Positions 1 to 11,200 are shown, counted from the first letter of the stretch. The stretch: DNA of 64,000 nucleotides from Bryoerythrophyllum caledonicum (GCA_963971425.1 OZ020519.1:14214028-14278027), one strand, 5' to 3'. The notes: generated by a model from the letters alone, not told the origin. Program-made: numbers and translations.

Positions 1-94
1 TCAATACAATATTGTAAGACAGTTTAGCTCGAGTCGAGCTAAACTGTCAATACAATATTGTAAGACAGTTTAGCTCGAGTCGAGCTAAACTGTC
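1..94. repeat. 46-bp tandem duplication carrying two 31-bp palindromes
   Basis: Two copies of a 46-bp unit lie head to tail. Each contains a perfect palindrome (18-48 and 64-94) made of the 15-nt arm GACAGTTTAGCTCGA, a single centre G and the reverse-complement arm. The spacer holds a second small palindrome, TACAATATTGTA. The array starts at the window edge, so more copies may lie to the left. Confidence 0.9.
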
Positions 95-706
95 CTTCTG
101 TGATTTTCGGCGTCTTTTTAGGGATTCATATGGTAAAACTCTTCAGCATATGAATTTGACTCTCTGTGTACTACAACCCAAATCTTCCCGTTAGTCGTCA
201 CGAAGCTCGCAGTGATGCTTCAAAATCACAGTAGCAACTGGAACCACCGCAATAACCCTACACACTGTCACATCCTAATTGCTAGAGACTGTGCACAGAG
301 AATGCAAGAAGTATACATTGTGTACCTTATGAAGAAGACAACTGGTGCGTTGTTGCCTCGTGCAAGCGCCCTGCTCAACCGTGCGTAACCTGTAGATGTT
401 ACCCTCCTCAACCTCCGACAGTTCTTCTACCTCCAAGCCTCTCCACAACAACCTTGCACAGCAACCAAAGTGAGAAGGAAAAAAATGAAGAAAGTTTTCG
501 AGGATCGGCGAGGTCACTCACGGACACACAACCGTTTCAGAATTGGCGGGAGGAAACTTCAAAATTGGCGGGGGGGCTTTTCCACAGCCCCTAAAAAGGT
601 GCAAATTCGAAATCTTAGCGGGAAACAGAATCAACTATTTCCTGACTGACTAAAATAAGGAAGAGTATATACCTCAAATATACTCGCACATGCGAGTTAT
701 ATACAA
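95..706. other. Spacer with no recognisable gene
   Basis: Mixed-composition sequence. No reading frame here resembles a protein and no repeat stands out. The open frame at 275-517 on the minus strand has no recognisable features. Confidence 0.5.
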
Positions 707-835
707 GGTTTTAGGGTAACGCTCAGGGTTTTGGTTAGGGTTAGGTTTAGGGTTTGGGTTTTTAGGGTTTGGGTTTAGGGTTTAGGGTTTGGTATTTAAG
801 TTCAGGTTTTAGGGTTCAGGGTTTAGAGTCCTTGG
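707..835. repeat. Degenerate interstitial telomere-type repeats
   Basis: A run of imperfect TTTAGGG, TTAGGG and TTTGGG units, broken by small insertions. TTTAGGG is the usual plant telomere unit. The degeneracy fits an old interstitial block or a decayed subtelomere rather than a live chromosome end. Confidence 0.75.
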
Positions 836-2159
836 TTTAGGTGTTATCTTCTGATGTCATTTCATTTCAATATAATAATACTTTGAAGATTCAAGATATT
901 GACAATTCAACTAAGGTATAGGGAAATGTCGAGAAGATATTGAGATGATTAGAAATAATTTGTATTACAATCCAAATAGGACTTATCTATTATGTTGAAA
1001 TCAAAGACCTTAACAAACAAGTAGCATTAAGAAAAAACATATTTTATGTGCACGTGTATTTTTAGCAAAAAAGTATGTATTCAAACATGCTTTGGACATC
1101 ATTTCTTTGGGGTTTTAAAAATGTGCATCATGTTACTATTTTGTCATCAATTTAGAATGTGCATTCTTTGGCAAGAATCCCAAGTGTCTCCATGGTCTCG
1201 ATTTGGAATTGAAATTGGTTACTAATATTTTGAATTAAAATATTCTATATTTGAGTTCACATTGCATTATCATGAGTTTAGGGTGTGGAAGTCTAAGCAT
1301 GACATGAAAGATGGAAGAATTCTTGACCATACACAATTTATTTCATGTTTTGACGTGAAATTAAAGACTTTGTCATTTGTAACACATAGAGAGTGGAACA
1401 ATATTAAAAGATTTCAACAAGGAACGGAGAGACCTCCTCATGACAAAAAAAGGATAATCAAAATATAAAATATAACCAATACAAAGTGTATCACTTAGTG
1501 CATCAGGCATAATTTAATGTTCGTAATGTAAGTAATTTTGAATTTATTTATACATGCAAAAAAGGAATAATTAGTTTTTGAGCACGTTCTAGTGGTCGCA
1601 AATTATATTTGAAATTCTCAAAATTTTGTAGAAGGATGATAAAAGTCATGAGGCATAATTATTAGTAATTTATTTTCTCAATGAACGTCTTCAATAAAAG
1701 TTATGCGAGCCAAAAGAGAAACTTCTCGATTGCCGGCACGTCGAGCAACCTAAAAAACGTTTTGCTATGACTCAGTATGGAATGTGATATTTTGAATACA
1801 TAGAAGTAATATTAGAACGAATGATATTGTGGAAAAACATGTTATTCTTCTAGTGAAAAATAAGATTACATCCCAATTCATACATTTTCACACATTGTCA
1901 CATATTATTGATTTAGGGTACCAAGAATACTTAGACTTCATATCCACTAAAGACTAAGGGATCGTCATATTTTTTTGTTTTTTTATATTACTATTGGAGA
2001 TTCAAGTCCACATATTTTGAAAACCCTTTTAAAATTCAAAAGATTACTATTTCACTTGTGAAATACTTAACCATAAAGAGAAGTACGGAGTTCAAAATGA
2101 TTGTTTGTAGAAGTGGATATACACATTGCACATACATCAGCTCGGTTTTTAGCAAAGGT
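836..2159. other. AT-rich spacer, nothing recognised
   Basis: AT-rich sequence with a 68-codon open frame at 1262-1468 (+) that resembles nothing known to me. I see no RNA gene or ordered repeat. Confidence 0.5.
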
Positions 2160-2365
2160 GTTCACCATCACTTTGTGCAATGAACCAAAAGGAGTGTGTG
2201 CACACACTTTAGCTCCAGTAGTGCTAACGTGTGCCTCATCACTGGGTGCAGTGAACTAAAAAGAAAATATGCACAATTTAGCTCTACTAGCACTAAATTG
2301 TGCACCATCACTAAATGGAGTAGATTAGAAAGCAAAAATGCACTATGTAGCTCCAGTATACAGAA
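2160..2365. repeat. Array of three degenerate palindrome-plus-spacer units
   Basis: Three diverged units of about 70 bp share a spacer (cacc/ctcatcact ... gaactaaaaagaaaat) followed by a hairpin beginning near TTTAGCTC. The middle unit (2270-2304) has perfect 12-nt arms, TGCACAATTTAG and its reverse complement, around an 11-nt loop. The same spacer-hairpin unit recurs at 4939-5039. Confidence 0.7.
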
Positions 2366-2860
2366 GATGGCTTCTAGAGAAGTGGACACTAAATAGGAAT
2401 CCATACAGTAATTGTAAAATGAACAGTAAGTGTAGTGTCAAAACTATACATCACCCAATGTCAACTACTACTCTAAATGTCGATCCTAGTAAATAGTGGA
2501 ACATAAAGTTTTTTACTTGTGGACAATTAGTTTAGGAAACCATAATCATGGTTTGATTACATCTTGAGCATCATAGTAAGGAAGGGTTGAGTGCATGTAG
2601 AAAAGCAAGAATTTGCAAGAAAGAGCTTGGGAATAATCCGACGTAGGTATGGAGCAAACGAAATATATAAAAAATTGGACAAAGTAGAATGTAAAATATG
2701 GAGGGAAAATGAAACTGCAAGTAGAAGATTGGAAATATAAGAACATTCTTCTGGAAACGAAAATGAGAAAAGAAAGGAATATTGGAAAAGGAAAAAACTT
2801 AAACATACAATAAATATAGAAATACAAGTAAAATACTCATTAGATATCCATCACATATTA
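2366..2860. other. AT-rich spacer, nothing recognised
   Basis: No coding signal or repeat that I can support. The minus-strand open frame 2546-2827 is low-complexity hydrophobic sequence typical of AT-rich non-coding DNA. Confidence 0.45.
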
Positions 2861-3100
2861 AAACACCATACTCATTTTATTGGGAGATTTCCAGGATTTT
2901 GAAAGTTATGAACGGTTTTTCCAATACATTTTTTTGGTGCACATTCAGCTCGACTCAAGCTGAATATGTACCCATATTGTAGATATTGGACAAATTGCAT
3001 TGTGCAAATTTACTAAATATTTGCATATTTAGGTCATTCTCAAGCTTCAGATATTATTTTGGGAGGCTCCCAATCTCCCAATATAATGAATATGGTGTTT
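2861..3100. mobile_element. MITE-like element, about 240 bp, with a palindrome inside
   Basis: The ends are imperfect inverted repeats of about 29 bp: AAACACCATACTCATT at the left and the reverse complement of AAACACCATATTCATT at the right, each followed inward by TATTGGGAGATT-like sequence. TTA or TA flanks both ends, as expected for PIF/Harbinger- or Tc1/mariner-type MITEs. A palindrome of the window's family (2943-2965, arm ATTCAGCTCGA, one mismatch) lies within. A single end of the same family occurs at 15332-15363. Confidence 0.7.
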
Positions 3101-3683
3101 TATGCATTCAATGTGCATTACATATTCAGTAAATATTCATTAAATACTTATTGAATATTCAAATACAGATTAATTTTACATTAGAAATTTATGCACTATT
3201 CATTATCTATTCATTAACAGTGCATTAAATACTCTATAAATAATCATTAAATATACAAATATTAATTAAACTATCCTAAAATATACTTTTAAAACTTCAA
3301 ACATTCATTAAGTAAAATTTAAATATTCTTTAATTGTGCATAGAAGTTTTAGATATACAAATATACATGAAGTATCCTATAAAAAATCATTACAAAGTCA
3401 TTAGTTATTGGCTAATTATATGATTACACATTAAATATTCATTTGGATAATATTAAAAAATATTAAAAAAATGCAAGAGATGGGAATGAGAATAGTTGTG
3501 GATAAGACGATAAGAAATTGAGGTTGAAGATGAGACGAAGAATAAATGCATGGCGTTCGGTAGGCATAACATATTGAGCTTATACAATTTATCAAGTATC
3601 AAAATAGTGTGCTAGGGAAGAGTTTTGATAGAGGGCTATTACAAAATGAACTGTAGTAGGTGAACAAATGAGGGATAATATTC
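3101..3683. other. Very AT-rich spacer
   Basis: Sequence dominated by degenerate ATTAAATATTCATT-like steps. No gene or defined element recognised. Confidence 0.5.
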
Positions 3684-3931
3684 ATGACAATGGTGGCTAA
3701 ACTAGTTGCCAACTTGTTGACTAATCATACTACTAAAATCATAATCCACACAGTGAACCATGTAGTCAACCGTGCGGTGAACTACATAAACAGTGCAGTC
3801 AAACACGCAGTTAATTGCGTAGTCAACCGTGCAGTGAACCATGTTACCTTTTTATTATTTATAGTTTGTATTATAAAAACTACATTAAAATGGTTGGACA
3901 TATGCGTTGCAAAGCAAGCGCCAATTGCTAG
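3684..3931 (+). mobile_element. Short tandem repeats ending in a Helitron-like 3' terminus
   Basis: The left part has degenerate repeats of the theme GTAGTCAACCGTGCAGTGAACC, shortened here to GTCAACCGTGCAGTGAAC. The right part ends in a hairpin-like GCGTTGCAAAGC, then 13 bases, then CTAG at 3928-3931. Helitrons end in a short hairpin about 10-12 nt before CTRR. The same roughly 90-bp end recurs at 4387-4473. The long open frame across the repeats is an artefact of repeat periodicity. Confidence 0.5.
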
Positions 3932-4386
3932 GAACGGCGCAGCCAACCGCACAGTGAATCATGTTACCTTTTCTTTAATATAGTTTGTAATATAAAACCA
4001 CGCAATGAAGTTGGAGTTGTGATCTTGGAGGTTGGCATACAAAGTTGGAGTTGCAAAATTGCATATTCGAGTTGTGGAGATTGAAATTACAAGTTTTGAG
4101 ATTGTAATTGCAAATTGAGTTTGTGGGTGTATAAAATTGAGATTGTAATTGCAAGTTGAGTTTGTGGGTGTGTGAAATTTGCATTTGTGTGTTGCAATTT
4201 GTGCTTACCCAAAATAAATTTGAAACTCTTAATTACAAATTTGACGTTCATAACATTTTTGAAATTCCATGTTAAAATGCAAAAAAATCTAAAATGTAAT
4301 TAATTTTTTTCTATTCTATTCTATTACATTAATAAAATTCATGCATAGGTTTCAAAGATATATTTATATTTTATGTAGATTGTTGT

Positions 4387-4473
4387 TACCTTTTTTTTTT
4401 TAATATTTTGTGATTTAAAAACTACATGAAAATGGTTGAACTAATGCGTTGCAACGCAAGCGCCAACTGCTAG
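4387..4473 (+). mobile_element. Helitron-like 3' end
   Basis: The segment ends with the perfect palindrome GCGTTGCAACGC, a 12-nt spacer and CTAG, followed by a T. That matches the known Helitron 3' signature (subterminal hairpin, CTRR, insertion before T). It is about 85% alike to 3843-3931. I cannot place a matching 5' TC end. Confidence 0.55.
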
Positions 4474-4484
4474 TAGTGTACTAG

Positions 4485-4881
4485 AAATAGAGAATCTCCA
4501 CCGGGGCCGAGGGACCGGGATGCGAGAATAAACACGGTAAAGCCCACTCCGTGAGGCCTAGGCCGGTGTATCGGCCCACTGGAGTGGCGGCGCCGGTTCT
4601 TCTAAACAATAAATTTACAGAAAGTACAGGGGAGACTAAAATTCCCCGGGAGCATGTGTTCAATCATGTAATTACACGAGGGAATTAAAAAAAATCAATA
4701 AAAACCCCAAAACAAATTAGCCTACTATGGCGTAAGTGTTGGGTGCTGGCGTTCCCTCACAGTGGCCAATTCGGGGACGGTGCGGGGGGAAAAGGGTAAA
4801 CCCCCCTCCCTTCATCTCAAACTTGGGCACCTTCCCGCTGGCGTGGAAAACTCCCCGTCAGGGGTGGAGATGCTCTAACTA
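4485..4881. mobile_element. MITE-like element of about 400 bp
   Basis: Left end GAGAATCTCCACCGGGG and right end GAGCATCTCCACCCCTG (read on the minus strand) are imperfect terminal inverted repeats. The interior is GC-rich and non-coding, unlike its AT-rich flanks. GAGCATCTCCA-type ends are common among plant non-autonomous DNA transposons. No transposase frame is present, and the target duplication is not clear enough to assign a superfamily. Confidence 0.65.
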
Positions 4882-4938
4882 CTGGATTTGTACCGTTAGA
4901 GTAAAAGCAAAATGAAGTGAAAAGTAAAGAAAAAATAC

Positions 4939-5039
4939 ACACTTTAGCTCTATTAGAGCTAAAGTGTGCACCATCAGTAAATGTAGGAAACTAAAAAGAA
5001 AATATGCACACTTTAGCTCCAATAGAGCTAAAGTGTGCA
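4939..5039. repeat. Two-unit palindrome array
   Basis: The first hairpin (4939-4969) has perfect 15-nt arms CACACTTTAGCTCTA around one centre base. The second (5005-5039) has perfect 15-nt arms TGCACACTTTAGCTC around a 5-nt loop. They are separated by the same gaactaaaaagaaaat-like spacer seen at 2160-2365. The cores differ from the CTCGA core seen further right, yet pairing is complete. Confidence 0.85.
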
Positions 5040-5690
5040 CCGACATTTATTTTATAATTATACAATTGCAAGATGTGGTCTTAACATACTTAATGTCAGT
5101 TCGATTCTCAAAGTAAATAATATCAAACTCATAAATAATCAAAACGTGAATTCAAAGTAATAGAATCTTAAAATCGTAGCTTTAAAACTCTCTTAAGTGT
5201 GCTTCACCTAATAATTGGTGTAGGAGGAACTTATATACATCGATGGTAATGAATTTACTCCTTCTGTAATGCAGAAATTGAAATCCAGTCAAGTGAAAGC
5301 CAGCTGATCCAGTGAAAGCATGAAAGAAAACTAAACACTATAATCCTGTTTGTAACAATAAACACTATAATCGTTCACTTCCGTCCAATCCAAGTTTGTG
5401 TATTATTGAGAAAATGCCAATTTAGAAGTTTTAATTGAGATCATACGAATGAAATTGGAAATAATCACTTTTCTTTTGCTACCTGTTCGTTGCCCCAAAA
5501 TATGCAAAATTGTGGTGTTAATGGCCAAGAAAATTTGTGTAGGAAATTTACGAGTACAGAAATACAACATGCGCGTAATATCTAGAACTAACATTAGAAA
5601 GATTAAAATGGCTTCTTGAAACTCCGGGTATCAATTATGAAGGTGAATGATTTGTAGTGCATCCATCTGTAATATCCGAGGGTCTCACCC
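5040..5690. other. Spacer, nothing recognised
   Basis: AT-rich sequence with no supportable gene or repeat. Confidence 0.45.
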
Positions 5691-6860
5691 GAATATCACG
5701 AAGGGTATCCCGAGGGTATCTCGGGAGCACCACACGGCCATAGGGTTTCGACCCTCACGGCTTTAGGTGCCCCCGAAGGTACCCTACGAAATCCTGGCGC
5801 TCGCTTTTTCTCTTCCTTTTCGTTGCTGTCAGTTTTGTGTGTATCCGTCTACATGTTCTTGTTTTGTGAGTATTGTTCGTTTATGCGTCGGTTCATCGTG
5901 GTTTTGTGTGTGTTTGTCTACGCGTTGTTGTTTTCTGAGGCGAGTTTGCGGTTTGTGTTGGTTTCGTTATGTTCAGGGTCTGTTAAGTTTGTGTATATTA
6001 TACCGCTGCGTTTAGGCTTTCGTGCGTTTAGGCTTTCATGGAGGTTAGGGTTTCCTGCAGATATGGTTTGTAGGACGTGTGGTTCTTTGTTGTGTGAGTT
6101 CGTGTCCACTGTAGCGCTAGAGTTTAGGGGTGTTTGTGTGAGATTGTGAGAGTTTCTCTGAGTTTGTGACAGTTTGTGAGTTTATGTGAGTTTCTAGGAG
6201 TTTCTGTGAGTGTGTGTGAGTTTCTAGGAGTTTCTGTGAGTGTGTGTGAGTTTCTAGGAGTTTCTGTGAGTGTGTGTGAGTTTCTGCGAGTTTCTGTGAG
6301 CACGTACAGTCTGAAACGGCGGTGCTCGGAGGATTGACGTGAAGAAGGAACAAGACTTGCAGCTTTTTCAGTCGGATTTCTCAGTTTTAAAGGTTAGTGC
6401 ACTCATTCAGTCTTGCATTTCTTTTGATATTTGTGTAGTTTTGCTTTAGATATGATGTATTGAAACAGTATGATAGCATTGCTTTTGATGTATGTGTGAG
6501 AAGGTAGATGAGATTGTGTATTCAATGTGGTGGTTTGAATGTGGTGGTTTGTGGTGGTTTGTGGTTATTTGTCGTGGTTTGTGCTAGTTTAAATGTGCTG
6601 GTTTGTGCTAGTTTAGATGTGCACATTGAATTCAATGTCGTGGTTTCAATTGCTAAATTCAATGTGCTGAATTCAATGTGTTAATTTCAATGTGCTCATT
6701 TCAAAGTGCTGATTTCATTGTGAATGATTTCAATGTGTTGGTTTCCATGTGCTACTTTGTTTGATTTTGAGTGTGGGTTTGTTATTGTTGTTGCAGGACT
6801 TCTAGTTCCAGCAGAATTTGTCTGGGATTCAGGTTCATAATCAATGGCTGAAAGGTAAAA
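5691..6860 (+). promoter_or_regulatory. Possible promoter or 5' leader upstream of the ParB-like gene
   Basis: T/G-rich sequence unlike its flanks. It includes GGGTATC(C/T)CGAGG repeats near 5700, a pyrimidine-rich stretch near 5805, four 30-bp tandem units at 6181-6300 and degenerate TTCAATGTG repeats at 6510-6760. At 6844 an ATGGCTGAAAG is followed at once by a splice-donor-like gtaaaat, which could be a tiny first coding exon. This is inference. No TATA box was confidently placed. Confidence 0.3.
6181..6300 (+). repeat. 30-bp tandem repeat, four units
   Basis: Units of exactly 30 bp built from tttctaggag, tttctgtgag and tgtgtgtgag; the first and last units are slightly diverged. Confidence 0.9.
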
Positions 6861-6963
6861 TCCATGCTCTCATCCAGGAGCCCTAAACCCTACGCCTTCA
6901 ATATCATATAACGAAAGACGGATCTGCACAAACTGCAATAAATAAGCTTTTCAATGAACACAA

Positions 6964-7301
6964 TTTAGCTCGAGTCGAGCTAAACTGGGACATCGATATT
7001 GCACTATTGTCCACACTTTAGCTCGACTCGAGCTAAAGTGGGCCTCCATTGTACAAAATGGGCCACACTTTAGCTCGAGTCGAGCTAAAGTGGGGCCACC
7101 ACTGAGCAATATGGCCCACACTTTAGCTCGAGTCGAGCTAAAGTGAGATCCCCAGTGTGCTCTTGTGGCTGCATTTACCTCGACTCGAGATAAAGTGAGC
7201 TCTCCAGTGCTCTTTTGGCTACATTTTAACTCAACTCGAGGTAAACTATGGCCAATGAAGCACACTGGAGAGAGCACTTTAGCTCGACTCGAGCTAAAGT
7301 G
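6964..7301. repeat. Cluster of seven CTCGA-core palindromes
   Basis: Intact copies lie at 6964-6984, 7014-7040, 7066-7092, 7119-7145 and 7275-7301. Weaker copies lie at about 7172-7197 and 7222-7249. The intact ones have arm (CAC)TTTAGCTCGA, a centre G or C and the reverse-complement arm, 21-27 bp in all. Their spacers are diverged versions of one another (gcccactg, ggcctcc), so the cluster may have grown by local duplication. Confidence 0.9.
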
Positions 7302-7465
7302 TGGTCAATAGTGCACAATGGAGGCCCTCTAAAGCTTGAGTCGAACAAAAATGTTCGACTTAATACGTCTATGGTTGCGCCAAAGCCGGCCGCAGGAACA
7401 GTAATCATAATAACTACTCTCAAACTCTCGGTCTGAAAAATGTCATGGCCTTCCAGTAAAGCCAA

Positions 7466-7495
7466 CACTCTTTACCTCGAATCGAGCTAAAGTGT
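7466..7495. repeat. Palindrome, centre A
   Basis: Near-palindrome ACACT..TTTACCTCGA-A-TCGAGCTAAAGTGT with one or two unpaired positions. It shows that the centre base can be A as well as G or C. Confidence 0.75.
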
Positions 7496-7582
7496 ATGAC
7501 AATAAACTTAAACAACTCAAACACAACAACACTTGGACTTTAAACATTCCAAAAGTATAGTAAACCAATGATATCGACGATC

Positions 7583-7744
7583 CAACTCATGTCCACTTCT
7601 CGTTATATTTTCACATGTGTGCAAGAGCTTCAGTCTCGCTTCAACCACTTGAGAACCTCAAAGAGTGAGGTTCGTGAGTGATTTAAGCGTGAACTGAAGC
7701 TCTTTCACAGTTCTGAGAGTTAAACGAGCAGTAGCCATGATTTG
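7583..7744. repeat. 162-bp fold-back repeat, copy 1
   Basis: The left half (from CAACTCATGTCC through AGAGCTTCAGTCTCGC to GAACCTC) pairs imperfectly with the right half along its whole length, leaving a loop of about 7 nt near 7660. Transcribed, it would give a long stem-loop like a MITE transcript or small-RNA precursor. A second copy in the same orientation lies at 7907-8068. Confidence 0.75.
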
Positions 7745-7825
7745 AAAAAAAAATGTATAGGAAAGTCGTTTGAATGAATATTGTAAGTGTCAGAATTGTT
7801 CAGCTATGCATTCCATGCATGAGCA

Positions 7826-7848
7826 CTTTAGCTCGAGTCGAGCTAAAG
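7826..7848. repeat. Palindrome between the two fold-back copies
   Basis: Perfect 11-nt arms CTTTAGCTCGA around a centre G. Confidence 0.9.
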
Positions 7849-7906
7849 ATGAAGGTTAAACTTGAATACAACATTGATACATTGGTGTAATTGCAGTCTC
7901 CTAACT

Positions 7907-8068
7907 CAACTCACGTCTACTTTTCGTTCACCTCTCATAAATCGTGCAAGAGCTTCAGTCCCGCTTCAACCACTTGAGAACCTCTAAGAGTGAGGTTCGT
8001 GAGTGATTTAAGGGGAACTGAAGCTCTAACACAGTTCTGAGAGTTGAACGAGAAGTAGGCATGAGTTG
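7907..8068. repeat. 162-bp fold-back repeat, copy 2
   Basis: Same length and orientation as 7583-7744 and roughly 85% alike. The outer arms CAACTCACGTCTACTTTTCG and the reverse complement of CGAGAAGTAGGCATGAGTTG still pair well despite differing from copy 1. Confidence 0.75.
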
Positions 8069-8144
8069 ATTGTAAGCGTCTAAGAGAACGGTCTAATTGA
8101 CTAGATTTTGTTGCAGAGTATTATTAACATACTTGTATTTAGTT

Positions 8145-8173
8145 ACACATTAGCTCGAGTCGAGCTAATGTGT
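8145..8173. repeat. Palindrome with compensated arm change
   Basis: Perfect 14-nt arms ACACATTAGCTCGA around a centre G. Here the usual CTTTAG/CTAAAG pair reads CATTAG/CTAATG, so both arms changed together. It lies 86 bp upstream of the proposed ATG at 8260. Confidence 0.9.
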
Positions 8174-8259
8174 GACCTCGCCGTTCTAATCAAATGATCA
8201 TTTAGACAATCTAATATTTGTGCTCCGTTTCGTGTTTGTGCACATCTGAGAGGGAGAGG

Positions 8260-11200
8260 ATGGTGTCTCAGCTGTTGCACTTCTTCCAGCCAAAGCCTGT
8301 CGACATTGACGATGACGATGGAGACGACAACAACCACTTAGATTGTTGGGAGCTCAAGGATCCTTCGATGACACTAAAGTGGACGTTGTTGTGGGCCCCC
8401 TACACAGAGAATCTAGTGTTTGGTCAGACCTTCGCTGGTGATATCCGTGAACCCTAGCACACCGACTTCAAGACCAAAATTATTGATGTTGTCCACGAAG
8501 ATAACGATATAGTGAAGTTGTCGTGTGAGACAACAACTGAGTCTGTCGATCCTTATATGTTCACTATTGTAGTGAACAATACTTCGTCTCCCTTCTGTAT
8601 CTTCGACTTAGTTAGTTCTCTTAGGGGGTCACAGTTTGATGATATAGTGGCTCAGGTCGATCACGAAATCTCCCAAAAGAAATGGGAGACTAGTAGTGGT
8701 CAGCCGCTGAAAGCGAAGGCTGTAGCGAACAAACTCCGCGTCATTCTTTCCAGAATGAGTACTTTTGCCGCTCTAGAGAAGGCGAAATTAATCGCGTCTA
8801 GGTGCCTAATAGAACTTTCGGTAGTTTCTGGTGCCGTAACAGGTAGCCAGAATATAAGTCAAGCATCGGTACCGGTAAGAACTCCAGGTGCAAGAGCAAG
8901 TCAAAGCACCCTGCGCAACACGCTGTCAGCGTCTCCCGTCAAGAAGCGTTCAGCTGCCAAGAAGCCGGAGACTTCTTCCAGGAAGAAGACGAAACTCGTT
9001 TCAGAGGAAGAGTTGGCCAATTCGATGGCCTCTGCACTATTGGAACTCCCTTTGGCGCTCGGGTTCGGAGAGGTAACAGACTACACCAACGTCCAATAGA
9101 TATATCAGAAATTATGGACGGAGTGTCAGAGCTGTTTCTTCCAAAGAGACAGAGAGATGAAGAACGAGCTTGATGTGATGAGGCTGCATAATGCACCGCT
9201 GGAGTGGACGATCCGTGCATTCGAACCTCGGGGTATGGAGGAGTTGAAGCATTACTACCTCGAAATGCCGGACAAGACATAGAAGCAGACTCTCTGCGTC
9301 ATGCCCAAGCTCGATCATATGCCAACGAAGGTTGAGGAGCTCAGCGACTGCGACTTCTATATCATCAACGGCCAGCACAGCGTTGCTGCATCAAAGTCGA
9401 TGATAAACGGCAACGTACCGGAGGTTATGAGAAGGCACTTCCGAACATGGCAGTGTTACATTGTCTGGACGGAGGACCCTGAGAAGCTGAGGAAGATTTC
9501 CGCGTATTATAATCGCGTAAATCACTTGGTCCAATTCAAGCCGACGTGGGCAACAAATATCCTTGGCTCTCGCCCGTTGTGGATCCAAGCTGGAAGACCG
9601 ATGCCGAAGCACTCCGCCGCAGGCATTCACGGGTCCCATAGATCGGGTCGGAGAACAGCAGTGGAGATTGCCAATGACAAGAAGTTTGAGGTAATTAATC
9701 TTAACCAAGGTCATGCACTTTAGCTCGACTCGAGGTAACTTCAGTGCCTGTCCTTCTTAGTATAGTTCTGTATACAGATTCAAGCACTTAGAGTGTACAC
9801 TCTCCGGTTGCAAGTTAGCTCGACTCGAGTTAACCTGCATTTTTAGGTCCTGCTGGTTTGGTTTTTTTCCCTCTGTGGTTGTACGCTAAATCAACAGTGC
9901 CAATGTTCTGCACAGCCATTTCTAAACGCGGTTCATGAGCGCTTCGCAATGATTGACGTCGCCAAAAGCCAGGCAGTGCTCAAGAAAGTCGATAAGGCGA
10001 AGGAGCTCTCGATTACGAACGAGGTAAAGATTATCACCTCGTCCGATGAGACCTTCAAGCTCTGGTCGGATGTCATCTCTTCGGCGGCGCAAGGCGACCT
10101 CATCAACGTGGATTTAACAATGTCGCCCTTGTCAAAGTTCAAGGACGCCAAGTCCTGGGTGCCTGAGAAAGATGGGGTATTGACGCGCGAGTTCTTTAAG
10201 TTTTTCGGCAATATGACCGAGGCTGATCACGCAGCGCTGTGTAAGCATATTCTTAATCGATCAAGGCCATCGCGAAAACTACCTTATCCTAAGGTGGTTG
10301 TATTGCAGCCGCAATCAGTGCTGGAGGATTGCTACAGCGCCCGGGACTGGGTCGATCGAAGGAAGAGGAAGGAGGTCGCTCGGATGGAGCTTCAATTGAT
10401 CAGGCCGGAGCTTGCCTTCTTCAACAGCACTAGGGCGTACAGTCGCTCCAATTGGCAAAAGTTCAAGAAGGACTCCAACGTCAGCAAGGCCTCAAAGCGT
10501 GCCTTCTTGGATTGGGGTCCACCGGATTCGTACTACGCAAACTCCAGGCAGACGCAGTTTCGCAACTGCAAATGTGAAGATCTCTCTCCGTATGCGAAGG
10601 AGTTCTTCAGAGTCTTCCTCGATCTGCGGGCGCGGTTCGTTGCACCTGTGGGGGCCTTACACTTTCGTCCATACAAGGCGGCAACCAACTCGCTCGGTGG
10701 ATGGCCCTCGGATTCGTGGCGTAACTTGGGCTGCAACGTGAAGCTCGGCATCATCGACTTCCGTAATATCCCTGGGTTCGCAGGGAAGGCGATGTCGTCA
10801 TTGGAGAAGCCCTTCTTCAATGAGTTCATGACAATGTTCGCATCGAAAGGGCAGCCTTCTCTCACCGGTCTTCCAACGTGGCTCTTCATTTGCGGCGACG
10901 AGTAGTCACACCTTCAAGTGACAGCGTTTGCTGAGGGCCCGTCGTTGTGCCATGCGTACGACGTCCTGCAGTCGAAGTATCTTCCCTCCGACAACGAGCG
11001 CTTGGGGGGATTCGCGCCGAAGACCAACAACGCTCTCGACCCGGTTCGCCTTCTCTTTCTCTTCAAGAAAGAGCTTACGCAAATTCCGGCCGTGAAGAAG
11101 ATCTACGCAGCTCCGGAGCATGTGTTGCACACCAAGCTACGCAAATACAACGAGCTGGCGTACTCCATGAACATGAACGAGCTGAGAATGGAGTTCTTCA

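Noticed and set aside
3684-3983. 99-codon open frame reading VNRAVN-type repeats
   Set aside because: It arises from short tandem DNA repeats whose period keeps the frame open; no start context or homologue recognised.
5767-6353. Cys/Val-rich and Thr/His-rich open frames on both strands
   Set aside because: T/G-rich DNA and a 30-bp tandem repeat keep these open; no protein-like features.
6964-7301. CRISPR-like array
   Set aside because: Repeats are palindromic and spaced, but the spacers are related to each other and vary in length, and the context is a plant nuclear genome with introns.
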